NCBI RefSeq assembly: GCF_019396345.1
Contig: NZ_JAHKRM010000001.1
Location: forward strand, 372,001 to 436,000
Origin: Nonomuraea guangzhouensis
GTDB taxonomy: Bacteria > Actinomycetota > Actinomycetes > Streptosporangiales > Streptosporangiaceae
Length of the DNA stretch: 64,000 bases
Reading direction: 5' to 3'
Below are positions 41,373 to 49,841 of the stretch, piece after piece; positions within the stretch are counted from its first letter, which is position 1; each line of letters opens with the position of its first letter. The notes beneath the pieces were generated by a model. It was not told the DNA's origin and made no database searches. It saw only the letters and a program-made list of their open reading frames with translations. Made by a program: the position numbers and the translations under genes.

Positions 41373-42527
41373 TCATAGGGCGGGGGCGGCCGTCTCCTCG
41401 TCGCGGGGGAAGAAGGGGAGCTCGATGTAGACGCGGTCGGCGGCGGCGAGGATCTTCGTGGCGTCGTCGACCGGTGGGTGGATCGCCTGGTTGATCCGCT
41501 TCTTGATGGCCGCGCCGTCGGCGCCCGAGGCCATCACCCTGCGGTCCCAGCCCCGGGTGAAGAGCCCACCGGCGCCGCCCAGGTCCAGGCAGGTGACGTA
41601 CGGGCCGGGGGTGAAGTCGCGCAGTGGCAGGTCGAGCAGGTCGGCCGCCGCGTTGTACCCGGCGACCTTGCAGAGCGGGGTGGCGTGCTGGCAGGCCTGC
41701 ACGACCGTGTGGTCGGCGTCGAACGCCGCCGCGGCCGTGTCCCCGGCGACGAACGCCTCGGGAAGGGCGCGCAGCCGCCGGTCCACCGGCACCCGGCCGA
41801 GGTGGTCGAGCTCGTCGGAGAGCTGCCGGGTGAGGTCGCTGGCCCTCATCCCCACGGACCAGACCACCGCGTCCGCTTCGACCCTGCTGCCGTCGGAGAG
41901 GACGGCGTATCCGTCGCCGACCTCCGTCACCGTCGTCCCGAGGCGGCGTTCGACGCCCAGCTCGTCCAGCGCCGCCTCGATCTCCTCGCGCGGGCCCGGG
42001 CCGAGTTGCGCTCCGACCATCTCCGACCGGTCCACCAGCAGCACCCGGCCTCGGGCGGCCAGGGCTGTCGCTGCCTCCAGGCCGGTGAACCCGGCGCCGA
42101 CGACCACGGCGGAGTAGTCCTCCCGGTCGCGCAGGAATTCGGTGAGCCGCCGGGCCCCGTCCAAGGTGTCGATGTCGAAGAGCCGTTCAGCGCCGGGCAG
42201 GCCCTGGGGCCGTACGAGCTTGCTGCCCGCCGCCAGCACCAGGCGGTCATAGCCGACCTCCTCGCCGTCGGCCACCACCACGCGGCGGTCGGTGTCGATC
42301 GTGCTCACCCAGGCCCGCAGGTGCTCGACGCCGATCGGCTCAAGGATCCTGCTGAGCTCCACCTTGGCCAGGTCCGGCTCCGGCTCGTACAGGCGTGGCC
42401 GCAGTACCAGATACTCGTTGGGCGCGATGAGGGTGATGCGCAGGTCCGCCTCTCCGCGTGCCAGCGCCGCTCCCGCCGCGCTCCACACACCCGCGAAACC
42501 GCCTCCGATGATCACGACGTGTGCCAT
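41373..42527 (-). CDS. FAD/NAD(P)-dependent oxidoreductase (NDH-2-like)
   Basis: Pyridine-nucleotide-disulphide family protein of 384 residues. The FAD motif is VVIIGGGFAGVWSA (about 4-17), the NADH motif is VVVGAGFTGLEAAT (about 141-154), and the second FAD contact is EAFVAGDTAAA. It resembles NDH-2 and related quinone reductases but lacks a C-terminal membrane helix. It lies 69 bases downstream of an ECF41 sigma gene and is probably its target, matching the known ECF41-oxidoreductase linkage. Confidence 0.85.
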   Translation of the reverse strand: MAHVVIIGGGFAGVWSAAGAALARGEADLRITLIAPNEYLVLRPRLYEPEPDLAKVELSRILEPIGVEHLRAWVSTIDTDRRVVVADGEEVGYDRLVLAAGSKLVRPQGLPGAERLFDIDTLDGARRLTEFLRDREDYSAVVVGAGFTGLEAATALAARGRVLLVDRSEMVGAQLGPGPREEIEAALDELGVERRLGTTVTEVGDGYAVLSDGSRVEADAVVWSVGMRASDLTRQLSDELDHLGRVPVDRRLRALPEAFVAGDTAAAAFDADHTVVQACQHATPLCKVAGYNAAADLLDLPLRDFTPGPYVTCLDLGGAGGLFTRGWDRRVMASGADGAAIKKRINQAIHPPVDDATKILAAADRVYIELPFFPRDEETAAPAL

Positions 42528-42596
42528 CGTGTCGTCCTCTCTCAGCCTCGCCCCCCGGGGGATCGGGGGGTTCGGCAGGGAGTCAAGATGGCCGGC

Positions 42597-43469
42597 TCAG
42601 ATGTGACCGATGTGGGCGAGCTTTTCGGGATTGGCCAGTCTCCTGAACGCCGTGATCCGCCCGTCGGCGATCTCCATGGTGTCGAGCCAGACCAGCTCGC
42701 CGCCGCGGTAGGTCGCCAGGGCCGGGTACCCGTTCACCTCGATGATCTGGAACGCGTCGGGGCGCCTGATCTCGATCTGCCTGACCGCCAGCAGGGCGAT
42801 CGTCTCGGCGCCCCGGACCGGCCTGCGCGCGGCGGTCACCTTGCCGCCGCCGTCGGCGACGTAGACGGCCTCGGGGTGCAGCAACTCGACGAGCGCGGCT
42901 ATGTCCCCCGCGTCGGCGGCCGCCTTGAAGGCTTGTAGCACGCGTTCGGCCTCGGCCCTGGACGCCCGGGGCCGCTCCTCGACCTCGGCGACCCGGGCCC
43001 GCGCGCGGGAGGCGAGCTTGCGGCTGGCGGCGGGGGTGCCGCCGAGCACCTCGGCGATCCGGCCGAACGGGAAGTCGAAGACGTCGTGCAGCACCAGCGC
43101 GACCCGCTCGGCGGGGGTGAGCCGCTCCATGACCACGAGCATCGCGGTGCTCACCGACTCGCCCATGAGCACCTGGGTGGCGGCGTCAGGCCCGGTCAGC
43201 AGCGGTTCGGGCAGCCAGGGTCCGACATAGGACTCGCGCCGGACGCGCGCCGACTTCAGCACGTTGTAGGACGTACGGGCGGCCACAGTCACCAGCCAGG
43301 CCCGCAGATTCCGCACCTCGGACAGGTCTGCGGCGGCGGCGCTCAACCAGACCTCCTGCGTCACGTCCTCGGCCTCGGCGACGGTGCCGAGAATCCGGTA
43401 GGCCGCCCCGAAGACCGCGGGGCGATGCGCCGCCCAGTCGGCCTCCGCCAACCTGCCGATCAGCTCCAC
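42597..43469 (-). CDS. second ECF41-type sigma factor
   Basis: Protein of 290 residues with region 2 (AYRILGTVAEAEDVTQEVWLSAA), region 4 (ERVALVLHDVFDFPFGRIAEVLGGTPAASRKLASRARAR) and a SnoaL-like tail. WLPEP, DGGGK and NPEKL mark it as ECF41. GTG 43469 lies directly beside a 15-bp tandem repeat, whose GGGGAGGAG supplies the ribosome-binding site. The oxidoreductase at 41373-42527 follows on the same strand. Confidence 0.88.
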   Translation of the reverse strand: MELIGRLAEADWAAHRPAVFGAAYRILGTVAEAEDVTQEVWLSAAAADLSEVRNLRAWLVTVAARTSYNVLKSARVRRESYVGPWLPEPLLTGPDAATQVLMGESVSTAMLVVMERLTPAERVALVLHDVFDFPFGRIAEVLGGTPAASRKLASRARARVAEVEERPRASRAEAERVLQAFKAAADAGDIAALVELLHPEAVYVADGGGKVTAARRPVRGAETIALLAVRQIEIRRPDAFQIIEVNGYPALATYRGGELVWLDTMEIADGRITAFRRLANPEKLAHIGHI

Positions 43470-43470
43470 T

Positions 43471-43610
43471 CTCGGTCTCCTCCCCCTCGGTCTCCTCCCC
43501 CTCGGTCTCCTCCCCCTCGGTCTCCTCCCCCTCGGTCTCCTCCCCCTCGGTCTCCTCCCCCTCGGTCTCCTCCCCCTCGGTCTCCTCCCCCTCGGTCTCC
43601 TCCCCCTCGG
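43471..43610. repeat. 15-bp tandem repeat, nine full copies
   Basis: The unit CTCGGTCTCCTCCCC is repeated exactly nine times (43471-43605), plus a five-base partial copy. Copies are identical, which implies recent expansion or strong homogenisation. On the minus strand it is a pure-purine-rich leader (GGGGAGGAGACCGAG) upstream of the sigma gene, each unit containing a potential Shine-Dalgarno. The unit length is a multiple of three. Confidence 0.95.
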
Positions 43611-43793
43611 ATCCGTGACCGGCCTCCGGTTCTAGGCAAACGATCTCTGACCGCACCGACCGAGGAGGGTCGCCTTTCGGTGTAGGCGCCCTCGGGGTGA
43701 TAGCCACGCCTCGACGCCTGCCCCTGCTCCGACCGACACCAGGGCAGTAGCGGTGGACATACTGCGCCGCTTGTCGCGCAACTTCATCACCCA

Positions 43794-44390
43794 TCACCCA
43801 TCGGTGGGCGGTTTCCCGACGGAAGGGTGGATAGCGATGATCAGCCGGTGGGGTCGTCCGTCCTCGGCCTGCTCGTCGTGATACTTGCTGACCAGCGAAG
43901 CCACCACCCCGGACAGCTCTTCGGCGAAGGCCGCCCGGTCGGCGGCCGAAGCGAAGCGGACCTCGCCGTCGACGGCGAACGTCGCGACCCGTTTCCTGGC
44001 CTTCGCCGCGGCGGTGATGAGGGCACCCACGTCACGCACCAGGCGAGCGGCCACGGCCAGCAGCCAGCGGGCCGAGAGCTGGTCGGGGGCTCGGGACGGG
44101 TCGGGTTCGACCGCTGAGAGGGCTGTCGGCGAGATGACGTAGGAGGCGGCCGATGCCTGCATGACGCGTTCGGTGCAGTTGCCCTTGCGCCGCTCCTCGA
44201 CGAGCTCCACGAGGCCGTGGCGTTCCAGGGCTCTGAGGTGGTAGTTGACCTTCTGCCTGGCCAGACCGATCTTGCCGGCCAGCATCGTGGCCGAGCCGGG
44301 CTCGGCGAGCTCGGCCAGCAGCCGGGCGCGTACCGGATCCAGCGACGCCTCGGCGGCGGCCGGGTCCTCGATCACCGCGACTTCGTACAT
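43794..44390 (-). CDS. ArsR/HTH_20-type winged-helix regulator
   Basis: Protein of 198 residues. The DNA-binding part is DPVRARLLAELAEPGSATMLAGKIGLARQKVNYHLRALERHGLVELVEERRKGNCTERVM (about 18-75). The C-terminal part has a helical region and the strand end HRLIIAIHPS, as in the ArsR-like regulators often found upstream of SRPBCC or transport genes. It is on the same strand as the ECF41 gene, 324 bases upstream. The stretch between contains only the 15-bp repeat and unassigned sequence. Confidence 0.82.
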   Translation of the reverse strand: MYEVAVIEDPAAAEASLDPVRARLLAELAEPGSATMLAGKIGLARQKVNYHLRALERHGLVELVEERRKGNCTERVMQASAASYVISPTALSAVEPDPSRAPDQLSARWLLAVAARLVRDVGALITAAAKARKRVATFAVDGEVRFASAADRAAFAEELSGVVASLVSKYHDEQAEDGRPHRLIIAIHPSVGKPPTDG

Positions 44391-44426
44391 GGCTCCACGC
44401 TGACACCGACAATTAATGCTGTCAAG

Positions 44427-45125
44427 CTATCTGCTGTTGTCCGTCCAGTGGGGGTCGCGGCCCAGGTAGGCGAGCAGCCGATCCTGTCCGGGGGCCTGGG
44501 GGGCGGTGCGCAACGGTAAGGCGAACCGGGCCGGGCGGTCGGCGTCGGTGGCGAAGAGGCGGGCCAGTGGCAGGAGGTCGGCCGACAGGGACGCCGGGAT
44601 GGGGCTGGGGTGACCGCAGGATCGGGCCACGTCCCAGGCGTGCACGGTCACCTCGAGGGCGCCGACGCCGCACACGATCGCGGCCGTCAACGGGCAGCCG
44701 CCGATGGAGACGATGGCGTCCCGGGCGTTTGACCAGGCGTGGAGCAGGCCGGTGGCGCGGTCCCGCAACGCGAGCACAGGATCGACCGCGCCGCCGCCCA
44801 CGACCGGACCTGCCGAGGCCGGACCATGGGCGGCGGCGTTGGTGGCCGCCGCGTTGGGCTTGTTGTGGCCGTCGCTGATCGGCGGGACGAGGGCGACGTG
44901 GCCGATGGCCGCGGCTTCCTCCAGCGTGGTGAACGAGTCGTTCACGTGCGCCAGCAACGCGCGCAGATCCCAGCCGTCGCAGGGGGTGGGACGGTTCAGG
45001 TCGCCGGGCGTGACCAGGCTCAGGCAGCCCAGCGCGTAGCCGATGGCCTGTTCCAGCAGAGCGACCCCGCCCATCCAGGGATCAGTGGTGGCGTCGGCGT
45101 TGGTCGGGGGTGGGGACTTTCGCAT
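44427..45125 (-). CDS. TIGR03086-like DinB/maleylpyruvate isomerase-type protein
   Basis: Protein of 232 residues. NRPTPCDGWDLRALLAHVNDS (about 44-64) is the characteristic metal-site start, and VTVHAWDVARS (about 159-169) gives the second ligand block. An Ala/Asn/Gly-rich insert (about 90-112) separates them. GGAGG precedes ATG 45125. Function unknown; a mycothiol link is presumed for the family. It is 36 bases upstream of the ArsR-type gene and may be co-transcribed. Confidence 0.8.
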   Translation of the reverse strand: MRKSPPPTNADATTDPWMGGVALLEQAIGYALGCLSLVTPGDLNRPTPCDGWDLRALLAHVNDSFTTLEEAAAIGHVALVPPISDGHNKPNAAATNAAAHGPASAGPVVGGGAVDPVLALRDRATGLLHAWSNARDAIVSIGGCPLTAAIVCGVGALEVTVHAWDVARSCGHPSPIPASLSADLLPLARLFATDADRPARFALPLRTAPQAPGQDRLLAYLGRDPHWTDNSR

Positions 45126-45240
45126 TTTTGCCTCCCTCTCCCCTGTGCAGACAACGCGGAGGGTGGAAAGTCACCGGTCGTGCGGAGGGCGGGGGATCCC
45201 CAGGCGGCGGGCGTGCCTGGGGATCGATGTCAGCGATCCG

Positions 45241-46593
45241 CTACTTGCAGGTGTTCGTTTCCGGGGTGCAGAGCTTGACCTCGGGGTAGGTCGCCGACGG
45301 CTTGTCCAGCAGGGGCTGCGGCTTCTTCAGCAGGTGCAGGTCGAAGAAGGCGCCCACGTACCCGCGGGTGATCTGCAGGGAGCGCGTCCCCTTCACGTCC
45401 GCGCCGACGTCGAGACCCAGCTCCTCAGCCAGCATCACGATGTCGGTGAAGGACTCGTGGATGGCGCCGGTCAGCAGGATCCAGCGCTTCCACCCGGTCA
45501 TGAGCTTCCAGTCACGCTCCCACGAGGCGACCGCCTCGCCGCCTGACCCCGGCGTGTACGTGGCCGACTTGCCCAGGAACATGAACGGCCGCGACAGTTC
45601 GGTGTCGAGGATCCCCTCGTCCGTGGTGCCGTCGATGTCGATCCCGGCGCGGATCCGGGAGTCCTTGAGCAGCGCGGCGATGACGCCGGCGCCGCCCGCG
45701 GAGTGGCCGGCCATCGCGATCCGGGACGGGTCGATCAGGGAGGCGCCCTTCGCCTTCGGGTGCCGCCCGGTCAGCTGGTCGAGTACGAAGGAGACGTCGG
45801 CCGCCCGAACCTTCGACATCTTCGTGAAGAGGGATTCGTCGTGGTCGCCCACGCAGGGGACACAGGTGGTGACGCGTCCGTCGGGGAAGCTCTGGCCGAC
45901 GTTCTCGTAGGTGTGGCCGATTGCGGCCACCACGTAGCCCCTGCTCGCCAGGTCCTCGGCGAGGCCGGTCAGCGTGCCGCGGGCCTTCTTGAAGCCGGGG
46001 GAAAGCACCACAAGGGGCTGGCCGTGCTTACGGCCTGCCGGTTTCGCGTCAGTGAACGCGTTGGTCCGCGTCTTGCTCAGTACGTCGTACGGGACGCCGG
46101 TGATCTTTCCCTCTTTGAGGAGGAGTTCCGACTCCTTCGGTGTCAGGTACTGCGCCCGCTGACGGCCGGGCGACTTGGCCGGGTACCACAGGGAGACCAT
46201 GAGCTCTCGCGCCTTCACGGAGGGGACCCACGGGTCGGGACGGGAGGTGTCCTTCAGGTACAGGGACGTCATGCCGACCGAGTGGGGGCCGGTCGGCTTG
46301 GGCAGGATCGGCGTCGCGCTCACCCCGGCCGACGTCGTGGCGGACGCGACGGACGCGGACGCGACCGACGCGGACGCGGCGGAGGCGAGGGCGGACGCGG
46401 CGGGGGCCGAGACGGCGGGGGCGGAGGCGGCTCGGGCGGAGGCGGACGCGGCGGGAGCCGTGGCGCAGACCAAGGTGATCACGGCGAGGAGTCCGGCGGC
46501 GGCACCGCCGCGCGTGACCCGGCGCTGAGGCCGGGCCGGGGCGGCGCTGCCGGGCGGTGTGGGCGCGTTTCGCGGTTCGATGGCATGACTCAT
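45241..46593 (-). CDS. secreted alpha/beta hydrolase (PAF-acetylhydrolase/lipase-like)
   Basis: Exported protein of 450 residues. A Tat/Sec-like N-terminus with a hydrophobic segment (GGAAAGLLAVITLVCATAPAASA) is followed by a long Ala/Ser/Val low-complexity linker (about 50-92). The hydrolase domain has the nucleophile elbow AGHSAGG (Ser about residue 286), LSPGFKKARGT as oxyanion region and DIDGTTDEG. Such enzymes hydrolyse phospholipid acetyl or other esters. A terminal Cys pair (CTPETNTC) and another (CVPC) may form disulphides. Confidence 0.82.
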   Translation of the reverse strand: MSHAIEPRNAPTPPGSAAPARPQRRVTRGGAAAGLLAVITLVCATAPAASASARAASAPAVSAPAASALASAASASVASASVASATTSAGVSATPILPKPTGPHSVGMTSLYLKDTSRPDPWVPSVKARELMVSLWYPAKSPGRQRAQYLTPKESELLLKEGKITGVPYDVLSKTRTNAFTDAKPAGRKHGQPLVVLSPGFKKARGTLTGLAEDLASRGYVVAAIGHTYENVGQSFPDGRVTTCVPCVGDHDESLFTKMSKVRAADVSFVLDQLTGRHPKAKGASLIDPSRIAMAGHSAGGAGVIAALLKDSRIRAGIDIDGTTDEGILDTELSRPFMFLGKSATYTPGSGGEAVASWERDWKLMTGWKRWILLTGAIHESFTDIVMLAEELGLDVGADVKGTRSLQITRGYVGAFFDLHLLKKPQPLLDKPSATYPEVKLCTPETNTCK

Positions 46594-46937
46594 GGAGGTG
46601 TCTGTCCTTTCGGTGGGACTGCTGCCGCGTCGGGAGGCTCCCGCCGGCGGCCTGATTTCGGGCAGGGTCGAGTGCCCCCGGAACAGGCGTCAGGCGGTGA
46701 GCACCGTTGCGGGGGAGGTACAAGGCTGGGCGTGCCGAAGAGGCGGGCCGCGAAGGTCGGCCGCTCCTCACTGGGCTGGCCGGGCTAGGAGATCGGTGCT
46801 CCTCACCGGACTGGTCGGGCTAGAAGGTCGGTGCTCCTCAGCGGACTGGCCGGGCTAGGAGGTCGGTCGCCGGGGCGTGGCGGAGAGGCGAGCGGCTGAG
46901 GCCGCTCCTCTGCGGGGTGGGTGGGCCAGGAGGTCGG
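46594..46937. repeat. intergenic region with about 35-bp degenerate tandem repeats
   Basis: From 46753 a block of the form AAGGTCGG-TGCTCCTCA-GGACTGGCCGGGCTAG is repeated with starts at 46753, 46789, 46824 and 46859. A diverged copy ends near 46937. Copies differ at several positions. The block lies between the ABC permease and the hydrolase gene, both on the minus strand. No gene is supported here. Confidence 0.75.
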
Positions 46938-47951
46938 TCAGGGTAGGCGGGTGCGGGTCCATCGGACGCAGAGCCAGGTCAGCAGGGCGGAGAGGGCCAG
47001 GAAGATCGCTGTCTCGATCCCTTGCAGGGCCCAGAAGCGGTCGGCGGGCTGGTACGTCACGCGTTGCCGGTAGCCAAGAGCGGCGAGCTTCGCGAAGCAC
47101 TCCTGGCGGGCCACAGGATGAGCGTCGGATACCCGCGGCGGCGGGGCCACGCAGGTGACCGTCCAGGGCGGTGCCGTGACTGCCTGTCCGGCGGCGTCGA
47201 CGGTCTCCGTGGCCAGGACCCAGGCGCCCTGCGGACCGGCCACGGCCAGTTCGGCCAGCCCGCCGGAGCCGGTCACGCCCAGCTTCGCGACGTTCGCCGA
47301 GGTGATCGGGACGGTGTCCCGCACCGCGGGGATCACGTACGGGCGCACCGCGAGAAGCACGGCGACCTGGACGGCGACGAACACGGCGAGGGTGACGGCC
47401 ATGGCGAGCACGGTGCGGCGCAGGAGAATCCCGGCGGCGACACCGAGGACGAAGGCGAAGACGGCATAGCCGACGGGCACGATCCCGCGCGCGCCGAACA
47501 CCAGCGGCGAAACGCGCGGGGCGAAGGACTCGTCCCCGGGCAACCCGATGACGGTGGAAGGCCGGCTGCCAGCATCGATGGAACCGGCCCACCAGGTGAA
47601 CGCGAGGCTGAGCAGCCCGGCCACGGTCGCGGCGGCCAGGCCGGTGAGGACGAGTTTGGTGGCCAGCCAGCGGGTGCGGGTGACGGTCTGGTTCCACACC
47701 AGGCGGTAGGTGCCGGTCTCCAGCTCCCGGGTGACCAGCGGGGCACCCCAGAAGACGCCGATGATTGCGGGCAGCCCGTACACCAGCATGATGCCGGCGT
47801 TGTACACCGTGTCCTCGGCCGAGGTGAGCCGCGCGGCGCCGGTGCCGGCCAGTGGCGGGCCGATGATCACGAGGAGGATGGCGAGAGCGGCGAGGAGTCC
47901 GTACGCCGTCATGGCCTGTGCGCGGAACTGCCGCCAGGTCAGCCAGATCAT
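46938..47951 (-). CDS. ABC-2-type transporter permease
   Basis: Membrane protein of 337 residues with about six hydrophobic helices and a large extracellular loop (about 195-300) containing Cys residues (VTCVAPPP, RQECFAKL). The beginning MIWLTWRQFRAQA is typical of actinobacterial ABC-2 permeases linked to YtrA regulators. Its ATG overlaps the stop of the ATPase gene (4 bases). Probably exports a lipid or peptide. Confidence 0.85.
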   Translation of the reverse strand: MIWLTWRQFRAQAMTAYGLLAALAILLVIIGPPLAGTGAARLTSAEDTVYNAGIMLVYGLPAIIGVFWGAPLVTRELETGTYRLVWNQTVTRTRWLATKLVLTGLAAATVAGLLSLAFTWWAGSIDAGSRPSTVIGLPGDESFAPRVSPLVFGARGIVPVGYAVFAFVLGVAAGILLRRTVLAMAVTLAVFVAVQVAVLLAVRPYVIPAVRDTVPITSANVAKLGVTGSGGLAELAVAGPQGAWVLATETVDAAGQAVTAPPWTVTCVAPPPRVSDAHPVARQECFAKLAALGYRQRVTYQPADRFWALQGIETAIFLALSALLTWLCVRWTRTRLP

Positions 47952-48844
47952 CGAAGTACCTCCAGGGCGCGGCGACGGCCGGAGCCGGCGCCGGCGGCCC
48001 GGCCCATGTAGGCCAGGACGAGGTCTTCCAGGCCGACCGTGCTGACGGTCCAGGCGGGATCGAGGATCGGTGCCTCGGTGTGGATGATCAGCGTGGTCTG
48101 CCGGTCGGTGTGGCTGGCGGAGATGACGTGCTGGTCCGCGGGGAGAGTGGCGACGTCGCGGCGGGGTCCGACCAGGCGGTGGTGGGTGGCCAGGAGTTCG
48201 TCGATCTCCCCGGTGATCGCGACCTGGGCGGCGACCAGCACGATGAGGTGGTCACAGACGCGTTCCAGGTCGGCGACCAGGTGGGAGGAGAGTATGACGC
48301 TGAGTCCGTGTTCGGCGACGGCCTCCATGAGGTCCTGCAGGACCTCCCGCCGGGCGAGCGGGTCGAGGGCGGCCACCGGTTCGTCGAGGATCAGTAACTC
48401 GGGCCGTTTGGCGAGGCCCACGGTCAGGGCGAGCTGGGCGCGCTGACCACCTGACAGCTTCCCGGCCCGCTGGTGCGGGTCCAGGCCGAGCCGCTCGATC
48501 CGCCGGCGTGCCAAGGCGTCGTCCCAGCTCGGGTTGAGCTGGGCCCCGAGGCGCAGGTGGTCGGAGACGGTCAACCCGGCATAGATGGGGGTGTCCTGGG
48601 CGACGAAGCCGACCTTCGCCAGTTGCGCCGGGCCGCTGCCGGGGCGGCCGCCGCACACCTCGATGGTGCCCGTCGTCGGCGTCAGCATCCCGGCGGCCAG
48701 GTTCAGCAGCGTCGACTTCCCGGCGCCGTTGGGGCCGACCAGGCCGGTCACGTGCCCGGGCGGGATCTCCAGGGTGCAGTCGGTCAGCGCCCAGCGCCGC
48801 TGGTACTTCTTGCCCAGTGCTCGGGCCCGCAGGACCGCGGTCAT
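47948..48844 (-). CDS. ABC transporter ATP-binding protein
   Basis: ATPase of 298 residues: Walker A GPNGAGKST (about 38-46), Q-loop FVAQDTPIY, signature LSGGQRAQLAL (about 133-143) and Walker B LLILDEPVAALD, with the switch His in ILSSHLV. A C-terminal extension of about 80 residues follows. Order GntR - ATPase - permease matches YtrA-type antibiotic-responsive loci. Confidence 0.93.
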   Translation of the reverse strand: MTAVLRARALGKKYQRRWALTDCTLEIPPGHVTGLVGPNGAGKSTLLNLAAGMLTPTTGTIEVCGGRPGSGPAQLAKVGFVAQDTPIYAGLTVSDHLRLGAQLNPSWDDALARRRIERLGLDPHQRAGKLSGGQRAQLALTVGLAKRPELLILDEPVAALDPLARREVLQDLMEAVAEHGLSVILSSHLVADLERVCDHLIVLVAAQVAITGEIDELLATHHRLVGPRRDVATLPADQHVISASHTDRQTTLIIHTEAPILDPAWTVSTVGLEDLVLAYMGRAAGAGSGRRRALEVLR

Positions 48845-48890
48845 GAGGTCTCCTCCGGAGCCCCCATATCGATGCCCTCGCTGCGCTCGG

Positions 48891-49283
48891 TCACGCTATG
48901 TCCTCCTGAGCGACGGTCCGAAAGGTGGTCATGAACAGGGCCTCGATGCTCTCGTCGTCGAGACCGGCCCGGCGGGCCTTGGCCAGCCAGCGCCGCAGGT
49001 CCTGCCGCAGCGGGCCGTGCGCGGCCAGCGAGGCGTCGGCCAGCGTCCGGGTCACGAACGTGCCGACACCCGGGCGGGCGGCTACGAGCCCGTCGTGTTC
49101 GAGTTCGCGGTATGCCTTGAGCACGGTGTTGGGGTTGATCGCCAACCGTGCCACCACGTCCTTGACCGTCGGAAGCTGGTCACCCTCTCGCAGCAGACCC
49201 AGCCTCAGCGCCTGCCGTACCTGCTGGACCACCTGCAGGTACGGCGAGAGACCGGACCGCCCGTCCAGATGAAACTCGATCAC
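48891..49283 (-). CDS. GntR-family regulator (YtrA subfamily)
   Basis: Protein of 130 residues. The winged helix is YLQVVQQVRQALRLGLLREGDQLPTVKDVVARLAINPNTVLKAYRELEHDGLV, and only a short helical tail follows, which defines YtrA. GTG 49283 is chosen because GGAGGAA lies five bases before it and homologues begin at IEFHLDGRSG; ATG 49295 is possible. It probably represses itself and the ABC genes 46 bases downstream through the palindrome at 49299. Confidence 0.88.
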   Translation of the reverse strand: MIEFHLDGRSGLSPYLQVVQQVRQALRLGLLREGDQLPTVKDVVARLAINPNTVLKAYRELEHDGLVAARPGVGTFVTRTLADASLAAHGPLRQDLRRWLAKARRAGLDDESIEALFMTTFRTVAQEDIA

Positions 49284-49298
49284 GCCTTCCTCCATTTA

Positions 49299-49312
49299 GC
49301 TATTTATATAGC
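49299..49312. promoter_or_regulatory. YtrA-type operator/promoter palindrome
   Basis: GCTAT-TTAT-ATAGC is a perfect 5+4+5 inverted repeat, striking for its AT content in this genome. On the minus strand it includes TATATA, a likely -10, just before the GntR gene. Confidence 0.65.
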
Positions 49313-49316
49313 ACTT

Positions 49317-49656
49317 TAGACCTTGGAGGAGGCGGCTCGGCAAAATCCGGGGACGCCTGCTCGACGATCGCCCCGTCCGGCGGCGTCAACGGCTTCCTGC
49401 CCGCCTCCCCCATGGCCTTCTGGATCCAACGCAAGGTGATCAAGATGATGACCTCCGGACCGCTCGCCGAGGCCGGCTCGATCACCCTGACGCGCCGATC
49501 CTCCGATGGGCGGGGGCTGTGCGGACACGGCGCAGCTCATTCGACATCTTTCACGGAATATCCGTCGTTCCGATTTTCGGATAAAAGCCGCAAATGCCAC
49601 TTTATCGCGAACATGGGCAATTAGCGGCGGCGAGAGGGACGCCGTAGCCTCTGAAG
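49317..49656. other. intergenic region with a possible gene fragment
   Basis: Between 49322 and about 49510 a plus-strand frame without a start reads ...VNGFLPASPMAFWIQRKVIKMM... and ends in a short hydrophilic tail. It looks like the C-terminal piece of a protein, but I do not recognise the family. From 49530 the sequence is AT-richer (ATTCGACATCTTTCACGGAA) and probably regulatory. Confidence 0.35.
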
Positions 49657-49803
49657 ATGGATCCGGATCGCGGTCGTCACGAATGGGGCGATCGAGGTAG
49701 AAAACGCACAGTCATCGCGGGCTGCCTGGTGATCTGTGGCATCGGCGCGATTATCTGGCTGATTACCCTGGGCCTGATCTGGTATTTCTTTTTACGATCA
49801 TAA
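49657..49803 (+). CDS. 48-residue membrane protein
   Basis: ATG 49657 to TAA 49803. A hydrophilic, Arg/Asp-rich first part (MDPDRGRHEWGDRGRKR) is followed by one long hydrophobic helix (VIAGCLVICGIGAIIWLITL) and a Trp/Tyr/Phe-rich end. The pattern of charged cytoplasmic head, single helix and aromatic belt is convincing, although the ribosome-binding site is weak. No family recognised. Confidence 0.5.
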   Translation: MDPDRGRHEWGDRGRKRTVIAGCLVICGIGAIIWLITLGLIWYFFLRS

Positions 49804-49841
49804 AGGACGATCATCGCGCAGAGTTTTCGGCGCCCACAGGC

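Noticed and set aside
43471..43610. possible CRISPR array
   Set aside because: Units are contiguous 15-mers with no spacers and no cas genes nearby.
43186..43797. frame encoding an EETEG repeat protein
   Set aside because: It results from the 15-bp DNA repeat. Its C-terminal part overlaps the ECF41 coding sequence out of frame, and it has no convincing start.
46753..46937. possible CRISPR array
   Set aside because: Units of about 35 bases follow each other directly and are degenerate; there is no repeat-spacer alternation.
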